A stretch of DNA of 64,000 bases from Eopsaltria australis (Eukaryota; Chordata; Aves; Passeriformes; Petroicidae): the NCBI GenBank assembly GCA_034509425.1, contig JAVTVJ010000946.1, positions 62,001-126,000 on the forward strand, read 5' to 3'. This document shows, piece by piece, positions 37,358 to 46,428 of the stretch; positions within the stretch are counted from its first letter, which is position 1, and each line of letters opens with the position of its first letter. The notes under the pieces are model-generated. The model saw only the letters and a program-made list of their open reading frames with translations. It searched no databases and had not been told where the DNA came from. Both the position numbers and the translations under genes were made by a program.

Positions 37358-39280
37358 GTGGTGAATGGTGGCACATCTGGTTGGTGGCCAGTCACTAGTG
37401 GTGTTCTCCAGATCTCAGTAGTGGAACCAGTCCTGTTCAGTATGATGGTCTGGATGAGGGGATTGAGTGCACCCTCAGTAAGTTTGTGGATGACACCAAA
37501 TTGGGAGGGAGTGTTGATCTGCTGGAGAGTAGGAAGGCTTTGCATAGGGTTCTGGACAGGCTGGATCGATGGGCTGAGAGCAATGGCGTGAAGTTCAACA
37601 AGGCCAAGATCTGAATCCTGCACTTGGGTCACAACAATCCCATCCATCACTACTGGCTCGGGGAAGAGTGACTGAAAAACTGTCCAGCGGGCGATGAGCT
37701 GTGGGTGCAGTTTGACAGCAGCTGAACATGAGCCTGTGTGTGCTCAGGTGGCCAAGAAAGCCAATGGTATCCTGAGCTGTATTGGGAACAATGTGTCCAG
37801 CAGGACCAGGAAACTGATTGTCCCCCTGTACTCAGCACTGCTTGTTGAAGGTTGGATTTAGTTCTTTTCCTCAGGAATTTTTCTCCCATGGGTTGCTAAG
37901 ACACAAATGACTGAGTACTTAAAAGAAACAAAGCACAAGGCTAGAGCCTTTCTCCTTGGCAGGGTGGGGTAGAATTGCCCCTCATGGAAGCAGGGCTTGA
38001 CAACGCGAGATTTGGAGAGACTGAAAAGCAAGGGCAGGGGGGAGGTCACGCCCTCTTGCTCGGGACCCTCGGAGCTGGACGGTCGGAGCTGCTGTCTGCT
38101 GAACCCACGGCCCTCTGAGAAGCCAGCGCGGAGCTGCCGGTCTGTCTGCTGTGAGTCTCTGCCCTCTGCCCCATCGGGAGCCGACCTGCCTGCCACCAGC
38201 CCGCTCCGAGTTTCTCCACTACATTGTAGCGGGGCTTCCCTGCACATGGAGACCTCTTACCGTCCCAGCTCCCTGTGTCCGGGGATCCTGCTGTGGCACC
38301 GATACCAGCTGCCCCTCCCAAGGGTCTGTGGAGCAAGGGCTCTCCTCCATCCATCCATCCCTGCCTCGGGCAGCTGCCATTTGTCGTGTGCTACCTGAGC
38401 TCACGCCGGAGCGCCCCCTGCAGCCGTCGGGGAATCATCACACCCAGAGCGCCCCTGCAGGCTGTGACTGGAACTGCACCAAAGGGAAAAGGTGCCTGAA
38501 GCCAAGCGGGCTGCCACTGGGTTTCTGGTTCTGTTTGTTGGTTAACGTTATAGTTGTTGTTATTTGTTATCCTTGTTTAAGATAGTAGTAAAGAACTGTT
38601 ATTCCTATTCCCATATCTTTGCCTGAGAGCCTCTTGATTTCAAAATTATAATAATTCGGAGGGAGAGGGGTTACAGTTTCCCATTCCAAGGGAGGCTCCT
38701 GCCTTCCTTAACAGACACCTGTCCTTCAAACCAGGACACTGCTGAGGCCACATCTTAAATCGTGTGTCCATTTCTGGGCCACTCATTACAAGAAAGAGCT
38801 TGTCCAGTGTGTGTTCAATGCTGGAGCATGTCCAGAGAAGGGTAACAAAGCTGTTTGAAGGATCTGGAGCACACATCTTACGATGGGTGGCTGAGGGAGC
38901 TGCAGTTGTTTAGTCTGGAGAAAAGGAGTCTCAGGGGTGCCCCTGTCACTTTCTACAGCTGCCTGGAAGGAGGCTGTAGTAAGGTGGGGATTGGCCTCTT
39001 CTCCCACAAAACCAGCAACAGGACAGGAGGAAAGGGCCTCAAGCTATGGCAGAGAAGGTTCTGGTTGGGCATCAGGAAGAATTTCTTCACAGTTGTTAAA
39101 CATTAGAATGGACTGCCTAGGGAGGTGGTGGAATGACCATCCCTGGAGATGTTCAAGAAACAATTGGATATGGCACTTAGTGCCATGGTCTAGTCAGCCA
39201 GGTGGTTTTCAGCTAAAGGTTGGACTTGATGATATCAGAGGTCTTTTCCAACCTTAATGATTCTATGATTCTGTGATTCT
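37358..39280 (+). mobile_element. CR1 LINE 3' part, split by an LTR insertion
   Basis: 37358-37842 reads like CR1 reverse-transcriptase 3' sequence (GTGGCCAGTCACTAGTGGTG, GATGACACCAAATTGGGAGG). 38744-39280 continues it to the classic 3' end (GGTTGGACTTGATGATATCA then TCCAACCTTAATGATTCTAT and GATTCTGTGATTCT). Removing the LTR at 37843-38738 and one copy of CTGCT restores collinearity. Frameshifts and stops show it is inactive. Confidence 0.92.
37843..38738 (+). mobile_element. Solo LTR, ~900 bp family, copy C, nested in CR1
   Basis: Starts TGTTGAAGGTTGGATTTAGT and ends CTTCAAACCAGGACA, the reverse orientation of copies A and B. CTGCT flanks it at 37838-37842 and 38739-38743. It interrupts a CR1 element and is therefore younger than that CR1. 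A polyadenylation-like AGTAAAGAACTG lies near its 3' end at about 38586. It shares the central GC-rich segment with copy A, where chance ORFs appear on both strands. Confidence 0.93.
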
Positions 39281-42200
39281 AAGCACTTTCCATAGTGGAG
39301 AAATGTGTAGCTGTACTTTAACACATACGGGAATGTGTCATAGAGTCAAGCCTGGCCAAACAGCATAGTTGAAATGTGGCCACTCTCACAGTGAATGTGG
39401 GTCAGCTGACCTAACAGCTCTGTGGGGATAGTGTGTCTTGGTGATGTTTCCTGTGTTGTTTTATTGAAAAAATTAAGTTCAGCAGTTCTCAGCAAGCAGG
39501 GAAAAGAAATATTTATCTAGCGTAGTACAGTAAAGGTCAATGTAAGTCTAATTGGTCTGTTAAAATGAGAGTGTGGCAGCAAAGGAGGTGGAACTTCTCA
39601 GGGTGGCACCAGATCCCCATTTCTCCTCATAGTTTCACTACCTGCCCTGCACATCCCTTAAAAGATGGGAGAAACAAAAACATGACTGGTTTTGTTGACT
39701 GGTTCTGAAAATTGTTTCGGGGCTTAATCACTTGAGCTGAATGAACAATTTATGCTGCCTCTTCAGCTTCTGAGATGCTCTGCTTTAAAAATTTGCTGCA
39801 ATAGCTTTTCACCAGTTAAGGTAAAAGTTTATGAGAGAGAGAGGGTTGGGAATATCTAGTAAATAGAAAAGATTTTGTCTTTCCCTTTTTGCTCAAATAT
39901 TTGCTGTGTTGGCTGGGATCAGTAAGCTATCTGTAAAATAGGTTCCATCCAGGGATGAGAAGGAAGAGGTGAGAGGCTTTAATTAATCATACAGAAATAG
40001 CCATTTTCTCAAAATAAGGAGCAAATCCATGATGTTTGAAGCCGAACTGCTGGGTTTTGGGGTAGGGTGTGCCTACAGCACTTACTAGTGAGATCACGGA
40101 ACAGGACAGGAAATTTCTCCCTAATGCCAAAGGAAACTTATTTTTTCCCTTTAGTTCTTTTTCTGAAACAGCTGTTGAGGTTCCCCAACCCCCTTTCAAG
40201 TTTATTTTCTGATAATGAACAAAGGATTGATTTATTATCAGAACACAGGTCCAGATTCCCCACTGCCGCACATCTTCATATGCGGATTTGGCTGTGTGCA
40301 TGTCAGCATACTCAGGTATGTACTTTTGCTTGCTCGTTAAGCATTGAGATGGTGAGGGTCAGATGATGAAACAGCAGTTCTCAGAATTTATGATGTGTGA
40401 CATTCGTATTTCTTGATGTTGTTTGTTAGGGGAATATCTATGTGTTGAAAATAAAGGACAACTTTCAGTCCCTGTGACATCTTTAAAACAGACCTTTGGG
40501 GTACACACACAATGTCCTTTTATTTTGTTTTATAATTTGATTTGATATCCAATATTCTTTAAACATTGCATTCAAGAGGTTAGATGAATGCTAGTTTCAT
40601 GACAATGTCTAGATGAGCAAGTCTGTATTACAGAGTCTACAACTCCCTCTTTGTAATATTTTTTCCAACAGGTAATAATTAACAGTAATTTTCACATTAT
40701 AGTTGCTACTGATGCTAGTTTATCATTGACTTGACCTTCATGGTATTCACATTGTTACTTGCATTCCACCTGTGTTTGGAAATTACTTACAAGAGAATAA
40801 ATGTTTGAAGCTCGAGATCCAGAGCTGTTATGTTAAAAGACTAAAGCTATCTTAATTTCTTTCTATCGTGAACATTTTTTTCCTCCTTATGAGTGATTCT
40901 GTCACCCACTTTGCTTTGGCAAGTGGAGAACTATATATAGAAGAATTTCTGACCACAAGGTCTGAAAGTCTGCCTGAAGTTGCCAAGTAAACTAAATTTC
41001 CAAAAAGTAGAACAAGACTCATGGGATTTTCACTCTGAAAGGAGAAACTCCTTGAAATGCATGTGAAAATATTTCCTGGACCCATGACAGCTTTTTAAGA
41101 TATGGCCACTTGTGCTAACTATTGCAGTCTACCTTTAGAGCTACTATCGGTAACAGGCTAGTTTTTTCCCCAACTTGAAATGTATACTCACAGTTTGTGA
41201 GAGGCACTGTGACCTTCCCAGGAGGTCTGGTGTCACCACTAAATGCCATCCCTACTGCCTAGGAAGCTGGCCTCAGAGAAGCAGTGCATCCTGACACTGT
41301 GCACAACTCTCCCTGTGCTTCACCCCTGTCCAATCCCTGGATTCTGCAGTACTGAGAGAGTTGGGTACTGATGGCAGTGAGTGTTTGAAGGCTTTATGTA
41401 TTTGGAACTCCTGAAAAAGATGAGCAAAAGCAGAAAAAACTAACCCCAAAACTGCAGGCTCATTTTGTGAGATACTGAGATTTTCAAGTGGAAGTGAATT
41501 CCTGATGCCTTTGGCATTGGCTGTGGACTGATAAAGTTGGGGAAGGTCTGTGCCTGGCAAGGCCCAGCCCAGAAACACAGAATAAATACTGTCTGCTCTG
41601 TTCCAGAGAGTACTGCTGACAAAGACACAAAGCAGACATCAGACTGCTAGTTATCTGAAGAAAAGAGAGGCTTAAAGGGCTTTTGAGGATGATAATCAGA
41701 GCAAATTTAAGAAGTACCTGGGGTAAATCAGATGCACCATTTCAGTAATTTCAGATGATCTTGAATTATTGCCTAGTGCCAGTCAGTTCCCAGTCAGTAA
41801 TATCACTAATCCTCTTCATGTTCTTGCAGTTAAAAATATCCTACAGAGCACTGTTTTGGAGGAAAATGTAGTATCTGTAGAATTTTGTGTTTGAACAACT
41901 AAGCTGTATGCACATGAGGGGGCCTCCAAGATTAAATTACTCTGAGCTGTACTTGCTGCTGGTCATAAGGAAACTCAGTCAGAGCCAGACTTTATTTGAA
42001 AAAAATCTCAAGCCTTTTATGAGCTCAGGCATCGCTAATTGCACTGCATATGTGGGTAACTGTGACCCACATTCTTTTGTACCTCAGTTGCTGTGGAAAG
42101 AAAGTACCCTAGTATGTTCAGGAGGTGGCTGTTAAATTAATTGACACATTTCTATATCCTTGAAGCCTCAGTGAAGTCATTTAGAGAACTGCAAGGCAGG

Positions 42201-44315
42201 GAGAGATAAGTAGGAGCAAAATAAAAATTTTGCTTTCCAAACCCTAGAGAAACCCATGAGTTGTTGATAGCACAACTGAAGGGCTTAGGCAAGATCATGA
42301 AGAGTGATTTGAAGGAGCCATTTCAAAGATCATCAAAGAGATGAGACTTTATTTTAGGTTCTTGACATGTTTGTTGTACCCAGCTTTGCAGGCCACGTGT
42401 GTAGAAAGCAGATTACCAGCTATGAACAGACATATGTTTTGTGATATCTTCCAGAAGTAAGAAGCTTTTAAAATGCAGGTCAAGTCTATATAGTTGTTCT
42501 ATTGTGTGGAACAAAGCCATCCATATGTTCATCTAAACTCTCATATGGGAAACTGTCCCTTCTCACAAAAAGTTCACATTGAAATTACTGAGGAATAAGT
42601 GTGCCTTCTAATCAAGGTCTGTGATGAGAATAAAAAACTGTACAAATTGAGCAAATTTTCCCAGTGCCCAGTGTAAGCCTCTGCCTTTGGTACAGGTCAG
42701 AGAATTTTCAAATAGCTAGTGGGGATAGTTATAATGTCTGTATGTCAGAGAGGATATAGTAGGTAGATGCATAGTACCTAACTTTTGAGACTTAGCTAAG
42801 TATGACGTGGACTGTGCAAGTAGCCCTTCCTTGTGGTATTTTCTCAGGATTTTAAGATTTCTTGGATGAGAATACTGCTCATGATCCTCTGTGGTGTCAA
42901 GTGCACCGGTTCACAGACAGGCATCATAGAGCAAGAAATCTAATAACAACAAAGAAAGCAGTAACAAGAGTGTGTGCTCTGACAACAGATGCAGGGTTCC
43001 TCAGAACTCACTCTTGTCATTCTGCTTTTGTATCCTTTGGAAAACAAGCAGCATCACAAGAAAAAATCCTAACAAGTTAAATAAATTTTCAACATCTTCG
43101 AAACAGGAGGGTTCTGCCAACATGTTATCAAGACTCCCAGGACATTTTCTCATCAGTTCCAGAATGTATGTGGTAGTAGCCAAGATCTGCGAGAAGGATT
43201 TTTTTCAATTTAAGCAACAACAATAAAAAAAATACCTTTAATTTGAGTATAGCTAAGGAAAGGGAAATACGAACTGTTGGCAAATGTATTTTCAAGCAAT
43301 TTGAGGTTTTTTTCCATTTTAAAAATACACAGATTATTTAAATAATTCCTCGGTGAAGTTTCAGTGTCTTTCATTGGCGGTTTTAATCAAAAGTTCCTTG
43401 AAAAATAACAGGTAATCAGAAGAATTTTTAAAAGTATGAAGTGAATTCTGGCACAGATAGTCAGCAGTATTCAGCACAGTACAGAAATTACCTTAAGTTC
43501 AGAAATTAATATAACTTTCTATTGAGACCCAAATCTGGCATATCCTTTTCGCATATTATTGTTCTGTTGCATCTCCTTGTTGACCTTGCAGATGCAGTAT
43601 CTACTGGTAGCTTGTGCGCTTGGAAAAGCAAAGAGCTAGCAGGTCATAAATGAATGTTAGATTAGTTGAATTCACACCTTCTCTGTGAGAACACTGGTGA
43701 ATGCAAAATAACACAAATGACCTGTACATTTATGAATGTTTGCTTTTGCTGATAATCATAATATGGTAGAAGAGTTGTCAAACAGAGAAAAGCCTGGTAT
43801 TGAAGTACCAGTGTTGAAGGGCAGTTAATGGGCTGGGGAAGATTACTTAAGGAGATGTTTTAGGCAAGGAACTTGCAACCAGTCATGAGTGGAGATGAGT
43901 GGGAAGAAAGTTGAGGAAGTGGAGTGATGACTCTGAATTGGCACCAAGGCCAATATCAGTTCAGAGGACTTGTCCTACCCTTGGGTAAGAAATGAATGAT
44001 GCTAAGGGTGGGAAAAATAAAAACTGAATATAATTATATGAACTGCAAGATTGGAGGGTTTTGGTTGGATGTAAGTGAGGAAGAGAATGGTCAAGTTGTA
44101 CTGCCTAGTCAGTAAGTCATCCCAGATGAGCTATGCGAGACTCACTTGGGAAAAAACACATATGGGGTCTGATTTGAAAACAGTAAATCAATATGAGGTT
44201 GAGGAAGTTTCAATATCTTGACCTTGACTGTTTCATTGCTGATGTTATAATGATGAGGAACCTTCTTTTTCTGTGATAAAGAACTTTGAGAAATACTGTG
44301 AGCCAGCCTGAGCTT
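39281..44315 (+). other. ITGA9 intron left of the provirus
   Basis: AT-rich, non-coding. No exon with splice sites and no further named repeat were recognised. Confidence 0.55.
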
Positions 44316-44317
44316 TG

Positions 44318-44350
44318 CCGCAGAAAAGCCGCTGAGGGGTTTTTCTGCGG
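44318..44350 (-). other. U5-terminal hairpin, 3' LTR copy
   Basis: CCGCAGAAAAGCC pairs with GGTTTTTCTGCGG (13 pairs including one G-U) around a loop of about seven bases. Its position beside the LTR end resembles the U5 inverted-repeat stem of avian retroviruses that helps start reverse transcription. The functional role here is inference. Confidence 0.7.
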
Positions 44351-44544
44351 ATCCCCGTCCCGGGAGCCTCCTGCCGGTGGTTGCCCCGTCCCCTCCCAGC
44401 GGACCACGAATGTCCTAAGCTTTCGCTGGACAGACGTGGGAGACTAGCCGTCTCCTAGGAGAGAGGGAGCGTCGGAGGATCCTAGGATTTTCCTGGGGTG
44501 CCGCGGAGAATCAGGGAGGACTCTCGCCTTGGGTAACAGAGTAC

Positions 44545-44550
44545 TTTATT
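44545..44550 (-). promoter_or_regulatory. AATAAA polyadenylation signal of the 3' LTR
   Basis: TTTATT on the plus strand, within GAGTACTTTATTGCTCTC. It is the likely signal ending viral transcripts. Confidence 0.8.
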
Positions 44551-44838
44551 GCTCTCAATCCCGGGGCAGAAGAGCCTCGAGCTAGCTCATGCAAGGGTAC
44601 ATAACGGAACATGAGGGCCAATAGGGAACGACCGAAGGGGTGGAGTTGGGGAAGGGACAGGGGTTTACTTCCAATGGTAAGGAACCGGGGTGGGGGGGGG
44701 ATAACCGGCAACAGACAAATCACAATGTACAGAACTGAGAACTCTCTGGAAGAAGGGAAAGGATCAAACTTGGATAGACGAACGGGAAAACCAGTGACAA
44801 GCAACGAGGAGGAGTCATAGGAGTGGTCAGCATTCAGA

Positions 44839-46305
44839 CTATACCCCAGACGTCTTTATCCTGGGGGTGGAACCAGGATCTTTCCACCACGAATTCTCCC
44901 GGGGTTTCTGGGGTTTTAATTCCATGCTTACCACTCCTACATCTCCCCCTTTTCTTTTTTCTAAGAACGTTTTTCTGAGTAAACTTACTACAACATTTTT
45001 TAAACATGCAAACAACAGCAAAACGATAACGATAATAACGAGAATCCACAACAAGGATTTTATCAGCCCAACAGCCCACGAAGAAAGTCCAAGTCCATCT
45101 AGCATGTGTTGGAGCCAGTCTTTACTCTCAACTTTCAGTTGGCCTATGTGCCCGCGCATTTCCTGGAGCGTTGCGTGAATACTCTTCGCGTTGGACGACA
45201 AGTTAAGACAACACATCCCTTCGAAGTCCTCGCACCCGTGCCCGTGTGCGAGGAGGAGAAAGTCAATCGCCGCCCTGTTCTGCAGGGTGGCGTGCCTAGT
45301 AGTGTCCTCATCTTCTAGCAGTTGGGTCAATGCCCGGGACGTGAGGTTGGCTTGTCTGCCAAGCCAACACTCTAAATGGCCTAATTCCCCCAAGGCCTTA
45401 GCTGCCGCCACCCAGGGCATGAATATGGAGGCAGCCACCCTCTTTGAAAAACTCCAATGTTCAACAGCCGAATTGCAATTTTCGTCCCAAGTTTCGAGTG
45501 ATCTTTTTTGACGGGTCAAATTATAGAATTTTCTCCATTCCAAAATTTGAGTCTTGTTGGGGGTCAAGAGGGTGAGTTGGCCCAACGTGCATGGCCCACC
45601 TGAAAGACGGGACGGAATCCCGGCCCAGACTCTATCCCCACAGATTAAAAACACACCGGAGGGGAGAGTCTTCGGGACTGGCGTGGACTTGGACCGGTTG
45701 GAGACAGATCTCATAGTATAGTTACACCAATTTTCAAAACTGTAAACTGATCTTTTTAGGGGATGCACATATTTGTATGGAATTTTACCATATCCTCCAA
45801 ATTTCTTGGCTTCTTCTAAACTAGGGAAGTAATCAAAGCCAATACAAAAGTCTGCTTTGGAGGACCCCAACAGCGCCAATTCTTGGGGTTCCTCTGGTGC
45901 ATGTGGGAGGGTCTTCATCCACGCGTCCCAGGTGTCAACTGGTTCGGGCCTTTTACCTGCGAAGAAGGTGTCATCTCTTCGCAGGGGGATACCTACTAGG
46001 CAAGTCGACATGGGATCGTTCGCAGAATGCATGCTAGGACACATGCTATCTTGTTTCAACGCCTTGGCGAGCGTTACCCAAACGTTCTCTCTGGGCTGTT
46101 GGACTAGCCAACCTCTGCTTGTCGGTGTTAGGGATGTTATGGCGGCAAACAAAAGGATGACTCGCACAGGCTCGAGGGCTCCAAGGATTCTCACCATCGT
46201 TACCGCTTTTCCTGGGGTGAGTAAAACATTGATTGAGGGGTAAGTACAGCACCTAATATTTACTGATGACTTCCTTTCCCTCATCTGACGTCTTTCCCCT
46301 CCCAT
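44839..46305 (-). CDS. env: env: envelope glycoprotein, alpharetrovirus-like
   Basis: Open for 488 residues. Arg-rich N terminus (ERRQMRERK), then a hydrophobic signal at about 46-58. The surface subunit runs to a furin site RQKR (265-268). The transmembrane subunit has an internal fusion segment between Cys277 and Cys313, a conserved LQNRAAIDFLL block with CX6CC (Cys358, 365, 366) and a membrane anchor at about 413-435. Five or more N-glycosylation motifs are visible. This layout resembles alpharetroviral Env more than betaretroviral Env. The last 34 codons lie in the 3' LTR and the reading frame crosses the polypurine tract. It starts 123 bases after pol, in the same frame, and is probably expressed from a spliced RNA. 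I see no frameshift or premature stop. Whether it still works is unknown. Confidence 0.93.
   Translation of the reverse strand: MGGERRQMRERKSSVNIRCCTYPSINVLLTPGKAVTMVRILGALEPVRVILLFAAITSLTPTSRGWLVQQPRENVWVTLAKALKQDSMCPSMHSANDPMSTCLVGIPLRRDDTFFAGKRPEPVDTWDAWMKTLPHAPEEPQELALLGSSKADFCIGFDYFPSLEEAKKFGGYGKIPYKYVHPLKRSVYSFENWCNYTMRSVSNRSKSTPVPKTLPSGVFLICGDRVWAGIPSRLSGGPCTLGQLTLLTPNKTQILEWRKFYNLTRQKRSLETWDENCNSAVEHWSFSKRVAASIFMPWVAAAKALGELGHLECWLGRQANLTSRALTQLLEDEDTTRHATLQNRAAIDFLLLAHGHGCEDFEGMCCLNLSSNAKSIHATLQEMRGHIGQLKVESKDWLQHMLDGLGLSSWAVGLIKSLLWILVIIVIVLLLFACLKNVVVSLLRKTFLEKRKGGDVGVVSMELKPQKPRENSWWKDPGSTPRIKTSGV
44942..44960 (-). other. Polypurine tract
   Basis: On the minus strand an A/G-only run ending in GAAAAGGGGGAGA abuts the 3' LTR. 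It would prime plus-strand DNA synthesis, and it is also read as env codons. Confidence 0.88.
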
Positions 46306-46428
46306 CTCCCCTCTTTACCACTCTAACACTAGGTAGGAGGAGGTCTTAGGGAGAGGGAAAGGTAAGAAGGGGTCTCAGGGAAGGGGTAGGAATGGGGGAG
46401 GGAGGTATTTAAGGGCATTAAAGTCTTT
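46306..46428 (-). other. pol-env spacer with a candidate env splice acceptor
   Basis: On the minus strand it contains a pyrimidine run CTTTCCCTCTCCCTAAG with the AG at 46346-46345, about 40 bases before the env start. This is a plausible acceptor for a subgenomic env RNA. No other ORF of note was seen. Confidence 0.5.

Larger units (their letters stand above)
44316..44941 (-). repeat. Proviral 3' LTR
   Basis: Bounded by TGCCGCAG and CTCCTACA on the plus strand. The reverse AATAAA is at 44545-44550. Reverse CCAAT boxes lie at about 44619 (GGCCAATAGG) and 44671 (TCCAATGG). The left end forms a hairpin (44318-44350). The env stop codon lies inside this LTR at 44839-44841, so the first ~103 bases of U3 are coding. 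A G-rich run (GGGGT then nine G) is five bases longer than in the other LTR. Confidence 0.96.

Noticed and set aside
37997..38585. Several 100-144 residue ORFs on both strands
   Set aside because: They fall in the GC-rich middle of an LTR and copies A and B break the same frames.
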